A DNA stretch of 64,000 nt from CAVQBP01 sp963782475 (GCA_963782475.1 CAWAJW010000003.1:62001-126000); one strand, 5' to 3'; numbered from the stretch's first letter, positions 55,014-63,909 are shown. The notes: a model not told the origin generated them from the sequence alone. Program-made: numbers and translations.

Positions 55014-55456
55014 ACACCTGCCTCTTGATGTTTACTATTATCTCCCATGCGAAAGAGAATTAGAAAGCTTACACTAAAAGTAGAAAACAGGAGGAAAACC
55101 GCGAGATTTAAAAGAACTTCGCAGGCAACATGGGATTTTCACTATTTATAACAGTAGTAGAGAAAAAAAGCAATAGAAGAGTTGAAAGCCAGGAGATATT
55201 AAAAGACTTATTCATCATTTGGTTGGCAAAGCTGTCATCGGTATCAAGAAAATAGTAACGCTCACCCCGGGGAATAAATTTCAATTTCCAAAAGATAGTA
55301 ATAGCTAACATAATGATGGATATTACCGCCAGTATTTTACTAGAGATCGACAGGAAATTTCTCAGTCCATCATCTGAAATATAAACGCCAGCTTTAGCTG
55401 CGAAAATCAGGGACAGCAATAACAATGTATATTTCTATTTATAAAAATAAGCGGCA
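55010..55456 (-). pseudogene. Membrane protein partner of the HTH regulator, two compensating frameshifts
   Basis: The central frame (55425-55108) encodes LIFAAKAGVYISDDGLRNFL, a helix ILAVISIIMLAITIFW, FIPRGERYYFLDTDDSFANQ and WLSTLLLLFFSTTVI. The end continues in another frame as EVLLNLAVFLLFSTFSVSFL to a TGA that overlaps the HTH start. The beginning is offered by an ATG at 55456 (MPLIFINRNIH). About 148 residues with four helices, resembling the DUF2178-like partners of YgzD regulators. Confidence 0.55.
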
Positions 55457-55574
55457 TGGTTTATTCTTTTTGTCGAATCACAAAACATACATGTGTGAAC
55501 AAGTTGTTCAAAGCAAAATCGAACAAAGGAATTTCAGCAAAAAATGTATACCGTTAGGAAAAAAATAACCGTTA

Positions 55575-55760
55575 CTAATTCTCCCTTCCCATCCTCCTAA
55601 TCTCCTCATCAATCTCTTCTTTTATCGCTTCCACTTCTTTCAACATCTCATCCTTGGTAACCAATCCTTTTCTTTCAAGAATACTTATTAATGCCTGTAC
55701 CTCCAGCATGGTAGCCACGGCCAATTCTTCTCACGAGACCAATGGTTTATCTTTCGACAT
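55575..55760 (-). pseudogene. Short helical protein with internal stop; recurrent gene tail, copy 4
   Basis: The ATG at 55760 starts MSKDKPLVS, then TGA at codon 10, then EELAVATMLEVQALISILER, KGLVTKDEMLKEVEAIKEEI and DEEIRRMGREN. It is 61 codons long and is the only copy in which more than the tail survives. The A-L-I-S-I-L-E-R-K-G-L-V-T-K-D-E pattern is a common short protein in delta-proteobacteria and Ignavibacteria, of unknown function. The nonsense codon is probably a former TGG; an internal ATG could still give a 44-residue product. Confidence 0.55.
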
Positions 55761-55971
55761 AATATCCCTCAAGTTTAATCTTTCTTTAATTTCCGATTTG
55801 TTCACCGGAAATTTTCCCAAAGGATCAATGCTAAAATTTTATTTCTAATTATAATATCCAAATTAGCTTAGATGAAAGAGGATGAAAAACATTTAACAAT
55901 TGATTATAGATTTGTGATTTATTAAGTTTTAAATACAACACTTCGATAAGTCAATATTTTTAACCGTACAG

Positions 55972-57129
55972 ATGAAAAGTATATTAAACTTAAAAATATT
56001 TTTAGTTATTATATTATTTTCGAATACAATTTTTTCTCAAGCAAAACTACCTTATAAGGTAGAGCTCGAAATTGAAACACTATTTAAGAAATTTGTAGAT
56101 AATAATTCACCCGGATATGCAATAGGAATATTTATTGATACAACTTTAACGTTTGCAAAGGGATTCGGAAATGCCAACTTAGAATATAATATTAAAATAA
56201 CATCGGAAACTGCATTCAATCTGGCCTCGCTTTCGAAGCAATTTACAGCAGCATGTTTAGCTATATTAATACTTGAAAAGAAAGTCAATCTGGAAGACAA
56301 TGTTAAATATTATATTCCAGAGTTTCCGGATTATAATTATGAGGTTAAGATAAAACATCTTGTCTATATGACAAGCGGCATCCCGGAATATTTTGATATG
56401 CCCAGGGGAAATGGTTTGAGCTGGAATCCGTATCTTTATTTCACAATTGATACTGCAATACAAGCCTCATTAAGAAATAAAAAACTGGAATACAAACCTG
56501 GAACTAAATGGTCGTATAGTAATATTAATTATATGCTTCTGACCAAAATAATTGAAAAGATATCGAGGCAGACTTTTTCTGAATTTGCAAAAGAGCATTT
56601 GTTCGAACCTCTGGGAATGAAGCATACAATAGTTAATGATGATATAACGGAAATTATTCCAAACAGAGCAACCGGATATGTCGAGAGGTCAACAAAAAAT
56701 TTAGAAGCATTTGGAAAAACCGGCATGAAACTGAAGAATTATAGTGGATTAATTCAAGTGCATCGTAACTCACCGCATTATGGCGGAAGTGGAGTTTATT
56801 CTACAATTAATGATTTGTATTTATGGGAAAAAAACATGTATACCCATAAGTTTGGAGGGGAAGAATTTTACAAATTGATGCATAAAAGAATGAAATTTAA
56901 ACACCCGAAAGATAATGACGCTTTTGGTTTAGTATACGGAGAATATAACGGTGCGGAGACTATTTGGTATTCAGGAAGTGATTTAGGATTTAGCACATAT
57001 TTTATCAGCTTTACTAAACAAAAATTGACCGTAATATGCTTATCAAATCTGGATGATGGAAAAGCTGAAAGTTATGCAATGAAAATTACCGGAATTTTAA
57101 TTAAAAATGGAGTACTTAATTTAAAATAG
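55972..57129 (+). CDS. Serine hydrolase, beta-lactamase (class C/AmpC-like) family
   Basis: 385 residues, signal peptide about 1-22. Catalytic motifs are SLSK (the S-x-x-K in FNLASLSKQFTAAC, about 86-89) and YSN in KWSYSNINYMLLT (about 181-183). HYGGSGVYSTINDL marks the beta-lactamase fold. The usual K-T/S-G or H-x-G box is replaced by YSGSDLGFSTYF. It is probably a periplasmic D-Ala-type peptidase or esterase rather than a resistance enzyme. It stands alone. Confidence 0.85.
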   Translation: MKSILNLKIFLVIILFSNTIFSQAKLPYKVELEIETLFKKFVDNNSPGYAIGIFIDTTLTFAKGFGNANLEYNIKITSETAFNLASLSKQFTAACLAILILEKKVNLEDNVKYYIPEFPDYNYEVKIKHLVYMTSGIPEYFDMPRGNGLSWNPYLYFTIDTAIQASLRNKKLEYKPGTKWSYSNINYMLLTKIIEKISRQTFSEFAKEHLFEPLGMKHTIVNDDITEIIPNRATGYVERSTKNLEAFGKTGMKLKNYSGLIQVHRNSPHYGGSGVYSTINDLYLWEKNMYTHKFGGEEFYKLMHKRMKFKHPKDNDAFGLVYGEYNGAETIWYSGSDLGFSTYFISFTKQKLTVICLSNLDDGKAESYAMKITGILIKNGVLNLK

Positions 57130-57457
57130 ATAATTATACATTTGTCTATTTAAAAATTCATCTTACCTTCTTTCAGTCAAACTAATATAACGTTTCATAT
57201 CAAAGTCATATATAACGTTAGTCCAAATAATCTTTTTATCAACAACGGACCTTCAGCTATCGAATCGTTAATTGCTATCTACGTGGTGGAATACAACATA
57301 ATGTTGATGTAATACCAGATAATATGCTCTCTGAATTCTCATGCGCATATACTTACAGATTGTATTTGAACGCACATAGATAAATTAAAGCTATTCAATA
57401 GACTGCTTATATTATTAATTTTAATGTAATTATTAATATGCAAAATATAATTTCAGG
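57130..57457. other. Intergenic region
   Basis: 328 AT-rich bases between the serine hydrolase and the AraC regulator. No open frame, repeat or clear terminator is seen; TATAACGTT occurs twice (57188 and 57214, by eye). Confidence 0.4.
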
Positions 57458-58357
57458 ATGAAAGAAATTTTAAATCCGCCGGAAAGAGTCGATGATAATA
57501 AAAAATTTGTGATCATAAATGATATGATCATTGATAGTAAAATGGACGATTTTATTTTATCATTTAAAAGAATCTTTCCGCAAAAAAGTCTCGAGAAATA
57601 TATCGAATATTTCTGGATATCAAAAAGCAACAATCCTATAAATCATTCGGCAAAGATTATTCAGGATGGGAGTATCTATGTATTATTCTTATTCGATGCT
57701 GAGTATAATATTAAAATGAATAATGAAAACTTTACAAATATTTCAAGGGCTCATATTATAGGGAGCAAAAAAATCAATACATATTTTGCAGAGAAGGGTT
57801 TAATAAATGTGCTGGGGATTAAATTCAGACCGGGCGGATTTTATCCTTTCTTACAAATACCGGCAAAAGAATTCTCCGATTCTTTCTTTAATTTAGAACA
57901 AGCGTTCGGCAATATAATCCGTGAAGTTGAAGAAAAACTTTATGAAACAAAAAATCCCGCGGACAAGATAACAATCATCGAATCTTTTTTGTTAGACAGG
58001 ATATCTTCAAAAACTAAAGAATCTTCTTTGCAGGGGTTAAGCATGTCAAATATTCTTAAATCCAATGATGTGGTTTCAATAGATCAATTACGTTCCTCTA
58101 CGGGTTTTTCATATAAGAAAATAGAAAGAATATTTTTGAGGGAGATTGGATTTACTCCAAAATATTTGAACAGAATTTTGAGATTTCACCGTGTGCTTCA
58201 AAATATATACAATAAAAATTTCAAAAGTTTATCTGAACTTGCTTATAGTAATTCCTATTTTGATCAATCCCACTTTATTAAGGAATTTGAATATTTTACG
58301 GGCTTAACCCCTCAGGAATTTCTAAATTATTTCAACAATAAAAGATCATTAATCTGA
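57458..58357 (+). CDS. AraC family transcriptional regulator (DUF6597-type sensor domain)
   Basis: 299 residues. The N-terminal domain begins after about 25 residues with RIFPQKSLEKYIEYFWISKS and has the GIKFRPGGFYPFLQIPA stretch typical of DUF6597. The C-terminal double HTH has VSIDQLRSSTGFSYKKIERI, FLREIGFTPKYLNRILRFH and SLSELAYSNSYFDQSHFIKE, followed by GLTPQEFLNYF. It is likely a local regulator of the oxidative genes downstream, whose first gene starts 207 bases later and carries a candidate operator. Confidence 0.88.
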   Translation: MKEILNPPERVDDNKKFVIINDMIIDSKMDDFILSFKRIFPQKSLEKYIEYFWISKSNNPINHSAKIIQDGSIYVLFLFDAEYNIKMNNENFTNISRAHIIGSKKINTYFAEKGLINVLGIKFRPGGFYPFLQIPAKEFSDSFFNLEQAFGNIIREVEEKLYETKNPADKITIIESFLLDRISSKTKESSLQGLSMSNILKSNDVVSIDQLRSSTGFSYKKIERIFLREIGFTPKYLNRILRFHRVLQNIYNKNFKSLSELAYSNSYFDQSHFIKEFEYFTGLTPQEFLNYFNNKRSLI

Positions 58358-58443
58358 TTTAGCTCACCGTTAGTTAAACTCTAATTTCTATAAGATCATA
58401 CCTCATTTGTAGTAAACATCTGTCCCAACTCAATAAAACTGCA

Positions 58444-58469
58444 GTGTCTAAAATTTACAATATTCTTTT
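58444..58469 (+). promoter_or_regulatory. Upstream motif 1 shared with the sigma-54 activator gene
   Basis: GTGTCTAAAATTTACAATAT lies about 95 bases before the monooxygenase start and is repeated with one more identical base at 62858. Its centre TAAA-A-TTTA is a dyad, so it could be a regulator site. Confidence 0.45.
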
Positions 58470-58563
58470 ATAATGTCGATTTATATTTGTGTCAATTAAA
58501 TGGTAATTGATGCAATGCGGTATAATTTAAAGAATTATTATAAAACAAGGAAAGAGGTAAAAA

Positions 58564-59832
58564 ATGCAGAATAAAAATATCTTAATATCGGGGGCCGGCA
58601 TAGCAGGACCTGCGCTAGCATATTGGTTAAAAAAATACGGATTCTGTCCCACAATAGTCGAACTGGCACCTGCCCTCAGGGAAGGGGGATATGCCATCGA
58701 TTTCGTCGGTGCCGGTTTTGATGTAGCGGAAAAGATGGGAATACTTCCAGATCTCAGACAAACGGATCTTAAAATTAAAGAGCTGGTATTTGTTGATAAG
58801 AACGGCAACCGAAAAGGTGCGCTAAATTCTTTTGGAATGAGAAGCTTATTGAATAACAGATATTTAAATTTATTCAGGAGAGACTTATCTAAAGCAATTT
58901 ATAATCATCTTGATAAGGATATTGAGATTATTTTTGGAGACTCAATAAGTAAGATAGATCAAAATACAAACGGCACACTTGTAACTTTTAAAAGCGGTAA
59001 AGTAGGTCCTTTCGATTTGGTGATTGGAACTGACGGTCTGCATTCTAAAGTGAGGAACCTGGTATTTGGAGATGAAACAAATTTTGAGAAATACTTCGGA
59101 TTTTATGTCGCTGCTTTCACTATTAAAAATTACTTTCCAATTAATAATCCTGTAAATAAGGATAATTCTTATTTTAGCTACACTACTCCCGGGAAGCAAA
59201 TAGATATTTATTCGATTAATAAAAATGAATTAACTGCATTATTTATTTTCTCATCAGATCAGAAGCTGGATTATGCACATCATGATGTAAATAGACAAAA
59301 GCAAATTCTCCGTAATGAATTCAGGGATGTTGAATGGGAAAGTTCTTCTTTGCTTGAAAGATTAGATGATGCAGCTGATTTCTATTTCGATTCAGTCAGC
59401 CAAATCAGAATGGAGCAATGGTCAGAAGGCAGAGTATCTTTGCTTGGAGATGCTGCCTTTGCACCTTCTTTGTTAGCCGGTCAGGGATCATCGCTTGCAA
59501 TGGTTGCTGCTTATATCCTTGCGGGTGAATTGAAAGAAGCAAATGGAAATTACGGGGAAGCTTTTAAACGATATCAAGCAATTTTCAAACCATTTATTGA
59601 ATATAAGCAAAATGTAGCAAAAAGCTTCGCACATTCATTGGTCCCCCAAAACAGCTTTTCAATCTGGACACGCCGCACCTTTGGTAACATGATGTCGTTG
59701 TCTTTTCTTGCTAAATGGTTCATTAAAAAATATATGACCGACAATATAAAACTTAAAGAATATTCGGGTACCGGGTATGATGAACTGATTTCGTCATCTC
59801 AGGAACGAAATAATTCACCAATTCTGCATTGA
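58564..59832 (+). CDS. FAD-dependent monooxygenase, TetX-like
   Basis: 422 residues. The Rossmann start NILISGAGIAGPALAYWLKK (GxGxxG) is followed by the second-half motif FDLVIGTDGLHSKVR (DG fingerprint, about 155-169) and GRVSLLGDAAFAPSLLAGQG (GD motif, about 287-306). This is the class A flavoprotein hydroxylase layout, closest in pattern to TetX/MhpA-type enzymes. It uses NAD(P)H and O2 to hydroxylate aromatic or polyketide substrates. A GAAAGAGG RBS precedes the ATG. Tetracycline inactivation is possible but cannot be inferred from sequence reading alone. Confidence 0.85.
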   Translation: MQNKNILISGAGIAGPALAYWLKKYGFCPTIVELAPALREGGYAIDFVGAGFDVAEKMGILPDLRQTDLKIKELVFVDKNGNRKGALNSFGMRSLLNNRYLNLFRRDLSKAIYNHLDKDIEIIFGDSISKIDQNTNGTLVTFKSGKVGPFDLVIGTDGLHSKVRNLVFGDETNFEKYFGFYVAAFTIKNYFPINNPVNKDNSYFSYTTPGKQIDIYSINKNELTALFIFSSDQKLDYAHHDVNRQKQILRNEFRDVEWESSSLLERLDDAADFYFDSVSQIRMEQWSEGRVSLLGDAAFAPSLLAGQGSSLAMVAAYILAGELKEANGNYGEAFKRYQAIFKPFIEYKQNVAKSFAHSLVPQNSFSIWTRRTFGNMMSLSFLAKWFIKKYMTDNIKLKEYSGTGYDELISSSQERNNSPILH

Positions 59833-59940
59833 TACAGAATGAAAGTTACGGCAGAGATAAATATTGCGTCCGATTATCGATATTTCATTTGTAATACAAG
59901 TGTAATTAAAAATTCAGTAAAAATGATGAAAGATCGAAAG

Positions 59941-60408
59941 ATGGAACAACAAATAATGAATAATGGGAAAAGTTACAAGTTGCAGCATACAAATGATGAA
60001 GCTGATATCCGGCGTCAAATGGAAGAGCATGTGAAAGCATTATGCAGCATGGACCTGGAGGGCGTGATGTTAATTTATGCTCCGGACATCGTTTCATTTG
60101 ATGTCGATGGAACGTACCTGGGAGCGGAGGCGAAGAGGGGAGCATGGGCAAATGTCTTCTCTATTATAGAACCTCCGATAGATTATGAAATCCAGGATCT
60201 TAATATTACTGCTGGTGAGGATGTCGCGTTCTGCCACAGCATTAACAGGTTGAGCGGAACATTGAAGAACGGGCGGAAGATCGGTTCCTGGGTTCGCTAT
60301 ACAGCATGCTTCCGGAAGATCGGGGGTAAATGGCTCATTGCGCACGAGCAGGTTTCATTTCCCGTTGATTTCGGGAGCGGCAAGGCATTGCTTGATCTCA
60401 AACCTTGA
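59941..60408 (+). CDS. SnoaL/NTF2-like (DUF4440) protein
   Basis: 155 residues from the ATG at 59941; longer starts exist back to 59839, but that leader does not look like part of the fold. The NTF2-like cone fold is suggested by IRRQMEEHVKALCSMDLEGV, the strand IVSFDVDGTYLGAEA and the end WLIAHEQVSFPVDF. Codon usage is noticeably more GC-rich than in neighbours (GCGGAGGCGAAGAGG), suggesting recent acquisition. Such proteins act as small-molecule isomerases or hydratases or as steady partners of flavin enzymes; here it directly follows the TetX-like gene. Confidence 0.7.
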   Translation: MEQQIMNNGKSYKLQHTNDEADIRRQMEEHVKALCSMDLEGVMLIYAPDIVSFDVDGTYLGAEAKRGAWANVFSIIEPPIDYEIQDLNITAGEDVAFCHSINRLSGTLKNGRKIGSWVRYTACFRKIGGKWLIAHEQVSFPVDFGSGKALLDLKP

Positions 60409-60445
60409 TCCGAAAGAAGTTAGCACTGTTGTTTATAGAATTAAT

Positions 60446-60478
60446 AAGCCCGAGTTTTAATCGGGCTTAGTTTATTTT
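60446..60478. terminator. Bidirectional terminator between convergent genes
   Basis: AAGCCCGA-GTTTTAA-TCGGGCTT forms a perfect eight-base stem, followed by TAGTTTATTTT on one side and preceded by AT-rich sequence on the other. It lies between the SnoaL-like gene and the sigma factor gene. Confidence 0.85.
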
Positions 60479-60534
60479 GAAGTCTGGTTATATTCATGAA
60501 TAAAAATAAAATTTAAGGTATTTAATTAAGAAAA

Positions 60535-61434
60535 TTAACTCACTTTCTTCAGCTTAAGCGGGTTCCCCTGTGCATAAATGTTTGCAATTTTATCTTCAAA
60601 CAGTTCAAACATAATTGCTATTGAGGCAATGCCATTTATATAAATGACAAGCGCCGGAGAATTGTTTACAATTTTAATTTTGAATTCGCTGTCCGGCGAA
60701 ATCCTTTTTAATTTTGATGTAACTCCAATAACGAAATTAGCAACCTGCTTTTTACCATTTATAGACTGACTTATTGCTTTTATTTTTTCTCCATTTGCAC
60801 CAATAACCTGGCCTTCACCGTCAGCATAAAGTGTGATGTCATCTTTTAATAAATTAATAAGTGCATCCATGTTCCCGGAGTATGTTGCATCTAAAAACTG
60901 ATTTAGAATTTTTTCATGTGATTTTATATCGATAGTAAACCGTTTCTCTTCGCCGCTTAAATGCTGTTTTGCTCTTCTGAAAATCTGCCTGGAATTATCT
61001 TCCGATTTATTTATTATCTCCGATATTTCAGAATAATCATATGAGAACACTTCCCGGAGCAAAAAAACTGCACGTTCAATTGCAGTGAGTTTCTCAAGAA
61101 GCATAAGCATCCCGATAGATAACGAATAATAGATTTCTACCGGCTTATCCGGTTTTGTTTCATATTCTCTTTCAATTGGTTCGGGAAGCCACACTCCGGA
61201 ATATTGTTCTCTCTTTTTTCTGGCACTTTTTAAATAATTGATGCACATGTTAGTTGCTGCTTTTACCAAATATGCTTTTTTCTGCTTAATATCGGTTTCA
61301 TTAATCGACATCCATTTCAAGTAGACTTCATTTACAATATCTTCTGCGTCAGCAACACTTCCTAACATATCATATGCAATTGAAAAAATAAGATTTCTGT
61401 ATTCTAAAAATTGTTCGTTTTTATCCATCAACAT
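60535..61434 (-). CDS. ECF sigma factor, SigJ type with C-terminal SnoaL-like domain
   Basis: 299 residues. Sigma region 2 has YRNLIFSIAYDMLGSVADAE and DIVNEVYLKWMS, and region 4 has LTAIERAVFLLREVFSYDYS with SEIINKSEDNSRQIFRRAKQ. A C-terminal NTF2/SnoaL domain (about 175-290, FLDATYSGNMDALINLLKDD, VIYINGIASIAIMFE) follows. This fused form (ECF41-like) is regulated by its own C-terminal domain instead of an anti-sigma factor. Members typically control a nearby gene for an oxidoreductase or carboxymuconolactone-like protein; the ABM-like gene 50 bases upstream on the same strand is a candidate partner. Confidence 0.88.
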   Translation of the reverse strand: MLMDKNEQFLEYRNLIFSIAYDMLGSVADAEDIVNEVYLKWMSINETDIKQKKAYLVKAATNMCINYLKSARKKREQYSGVWLPEPIEREYETKPDKPVEIYYSLSIGMLMLLEKLTAIERAVFLLREVFSYDYSEISEIINKSEDNSRQIFRRAKQHLSGEEKRFTIDIKSHEKILNQFLDATYSGNMDALINLLKDDITLYADGEGQVIGANGEKIKAISQSINGKKQVANFVIGVTSKLKRISPDSEFKIKIVNNSPALVIYINGIASIAIMFELFEDKIANIYAQGNPLKLKKVS

Positions 61435-61484
61435 TTCTCATCTTAATTTAAACGGGGCTTAAATGTTATAAGTATTAATTTAGT

Positions 61485-61793
61485 TTAAACTCCTGGTAAA
61501 TTCCTCTTTCCATTGAGATATTCAATCGGGTAATAAATCCCGGGAAGATCAAATCCGATTTTTTTATATTCAGTTTGTACTGCTTCTCTTGCATTTGCTA
61601 TGCTATTTTCGTCTTTCCATTCCGCAATAGTAATAATAACTAATTTCCCGTTTTCATCAGTCCGTTTATATACAGTATCGCCTAAAAAGCCAGTAATATT
61701 TTTAATAATATTTCTATTAAAATTCATCCTGTTTGTAAATTCTTCTATTGCTTCTCGCGGGACCAAAAACTTATCAATTAAAATCTGTTTCAT
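61485..61793 (-). CDS. Antibiotic biosynthesis monooxygenase-like (ABM) small protein
   Basis: 102 residues. The ferredoxin-like ABM fold is suggested by ILIDKFLVPREAIEEFTNRM, then KNITGFLGDTVYKRTDENGK and LVIITIAEWKDENSIANARE. Members act without cofactors on quinones or haem, or serve as stress proteins. It is the first gene of a two-gene unit with the SigJ-type sigma factor, spaced 50 bases. Confidence 0.75.
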   Translation of the reverse strand: MKQILIDKFLVPREAIEEFTNRMNFNRNIIKNITGFLGDTVYKRTDENGKLVIITIAEWKDENSIANAREAVQTEYKKIGFDLPGIYYPIEYLNGKRNLPGV

Positions 61794-62001
61794 TTTGCTC
61801 TCCTTTTAATACAATTTGTGAATTCTATTTTCTAATAATTGTTCATTTTTATTCATCATTATAATATCCTTAAATACTTCAATACATAAGACAATTATGC
61901 TCACATTTTTGTGACAATTATTTTTTTTGGAGAAAATCTGTCACAAGTATAAAACGATTTTTGTCTTATTTGTGAAACACAAAAAATATGAAAGTAAAAA
62001 A

Positions 62002-62661
62002 ATGAAAAATGAATCAAATAATAGTGTTTTTAACATAGCAGTTTTAGGCGCAAGTGGTGGAATAGGGAAGCAGGTTGTAAAAATAGCTTTAACTGACGGA
62101 CACCGTGTAACGGCAATATTACGAACACCTTCAAAATTAACCATTACACATCCAAATCTTAAAATAGTTAAAGGTGATGTAATGAAGCCGGAAACTTTAG
62201 AAGAACACCTGGAGGGCAAAGATGCCGTAATATCTGCCATCGGTAAAAATTCTTTTAAAGAAACATATCTATACTCTGCCGGGAATAAAAACCTTTTATC
62301 TGTCATGGAAAAAACAAATACAAAGCGTGTATTTTTTATATCTGCAGCAGGTCTTGAAATTAATCCTTCATTCAATCTATTTACAAAACTGGCGGCAAAA
62401 TTTGTGTTGCAGAAATTATTAAAAAATATGTTCGCTGATTTGGTTAGAATGGAAAAGATTGTAAAGGAGAGTGAAGAAAACTGGACGATAATACGTCCTC
62501 CGCAGTTAACAAATAAACCTTTTACAGGTCACTATAGATTTTCTATTAATTCTTTTTTAAGTAAAGGTTTGAAAATTTCAAGGGCAGACCTTGCGGATTT
62601 TATAATCAAGAATATAAATAATGAATCGATTTATAAGAAGACTGTTGAAGTGGCATATTAA
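62002..62661 (+). CDS. NAD(P)-binding reductase of the NmrA/SDR-a5 type
   Basis: 219 residues from the ATG at 62002, chosen because the coenzyme strand VFNIAVLGASGGIGKQVVKI starts shortly after; an earlier start at 61927 would add an unlikely hydrophobic leader. The GxxGxxG motif is GASGGIG. TAILRTPSKL, KPETLEEHLEGKDAVISAIG and KRVFFISAAGLEINP follow the atypical SDR pattern (BVR-B/YwnB-like). It may reduce quinones or flavins. It diverges from the ABM/sigma pair, which suggests that they share a control region. Confidence 0.8.
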   Translation: MKNESNNSVFNIAVLGASGGIGKQVVKIALTDGHRVTAILRTPSKLTITHPNLKIVKGDVMKPETLEEHLEGKDAVISAIGKNSFKETYLYSAGNKNLLSVMEKTNTKRVFFISAAGLEINPSFNLFTKLAAKFVLQKLLKNMFADLVRMEKIVKESEENWTIIRPPQLTNKPFTGHYRFSINSFLSKGLKISRADLADFIIKNINNESIYKKTVEVAY

Positions 62662-62857
62662 ACAATAGGAATTTCTATGTATAGATTTAGATATTCTATA
62701 TTCAAATATTTTAAATTGTTTTTGTTATTCTCTGTTTAATTATCAGCACTGCCTTGTTGAATAAGACTGTGATATTTTTCCTATCATGCCCGGTTATTGA
62801 TGGTAAAAAAAATATTTTACGGGTATAAGCGCATGCACTAACTCAGTTAAAACCGGG

Positions 62858-62883
62858 GTGTCTAAAATTTACAATATTATTTT
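62858..62883 (+). promoter_or_regulatory. Upstream motif 2 (same as 58444-58469)
   Basis: GTGTCTAAAATTTACAATAT recurs here 49 bases before the TTG start of the sigma-54 activator. Flanks differ except for a following TATTTT-like tract. Confidence 0.45.
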
Positions 62884-62931
62884 GCAGTACAAAATTAAAT
62901 TTGTTCAGAAGAAAAATTAAAGGAAGTAAAA

Positions 62932-63909
62932 TTGTTTTTGCAAAATGAAATAAAAGCCGAAAAATTCTTCGGCGAGATAGTTGGTAACAGTACTAAACTA
63001 AAAAAAGTGATAAATCAAATTAAAGTTGTTGCACCAACTGATTCAACTGTTTTAATTGAAGGGGAAACCGGAACAGGAAAAGAATTAATTGCAAGGGCAA
63101 TTCATAATAACAGCAGCAGAGCAGATAAAAAATTCATAAAATTAAATTGCGCTGCTATCCCGCTTGGATTATTAGAAAGTGAACTTTTCGGACATGAAAG
63201 AGGTGCATTTACAGGCGCAATTGAAAGAAAAATAGGACGATTTGAAATTGCTGATGGGGGAACTTTATTTTTGGATGAAATCGGAGATATTCCATTAGAA
63301 CTCCAGCCGAAATTGCTGAGAGTTCTGCAGGAGCAGGAATTTGAAAGACTGGGCAATACCAGAACCATTCATGTAAATGTAAGGGTTATTGCCGCTACAA
63401 ATAAAAACTTATCGAAGCTCGTTGGAGAAAATAAATTCAGAAGCGATCTTTTCTTTAGATTAAATGTTTTCCCCTTGTTAATACCGCCGCTGAAAGAAAG
63501 ACGTGAAGATATACCATTATTGTGCAAATATTTTGCCGGTATTTATGCGAAAAGAATGAAAAAAGAGATCAAAGTAATATCAGAAGATACTTTACATGAT
63601 CTTCAAAAATATGAATGGCCGGGTAACGTACGTGAGCTTCAGAATATCGTAGAACGTGCTGTTATACTGCTTGACGATGGCATATTTAAACCGGCAGTAC
63701 CCAAAATTGAACATTATCAGATTACACAACCAGGTGAAACAACGAACCTTTATGAGGTTGAGAAGCATCATATTGCACAAATATTAAACAAAACAAATGG
63801 AGTAATAAACGGACCATACGGAGCAGCCAAACTGCTTGGGGTGAATCCATCCACACTTCGTTCAAAAATTCAAAAACTCGGAATCAGAAAAGTAAGTGAA
63901 CTAACTTAA
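62932..63909 (+). CDS. Sigma-54-dependent transcriptional activator (AAA+ plus Fis-type HTH, no receiver domain)
   Basis: 325 residues from a TTG start, supported by AAAGGAAG seven bases upstream; no in-frame ATG is available. AAA+ motifs: Walker A GETGTGKELIARAIH (about 44-58), the sigma-54 contact loop ESELFGHERGAFTGAIE (GAFTGA), Walker B GGTLFLDEIGDIP and the arginine finger region LFFRLNVFPLLIPPLKERRE. The end is a Fis-type HTH (GAAKLLGVNPSTLRSKIQKL). It lacks a sensory domain, as in PspF-like activators controlled by partner proteins. It shares an upstream motif with the TetX-like gene. The last 91 bases of the window show nothing further. Confidence 0.92.
   Translation: MFLQNEIKAEKFFGEIVGNSTKLKKVINQIKVVAPTDSTVLIEGETGTGKELIARAIHNNSSRADKKFIKLNCAAIPLGLLESELFGHERGAFTGAIERKIGRFEIADGGTLFLDEIGDIPLELQPKLLRVLQEQEFERLGNTRTIHVNVRVIAATNKNLSKLVGENKFRSDLFFRLNVFPLLIPPLKERREDIPLLCKYFAGIYAKRMKKEIKVISEDTLHDLQKYEWPGNVRELQNIVERAVILLDDGIFKPAVPKIEHYQITQPGETTNLYEVEKHHIAQILNKTNGVINGPYGAAKLLGVNPSTLRSKIQKLGIRKVSELT

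Noticed and set aside
55654..55848. Plus-strand 64-residue frame near 55.7 kb
   Set aside because: It is antisense to the short helical gene whose family resemblance and repeated tail show the minus strand to be the coding one.
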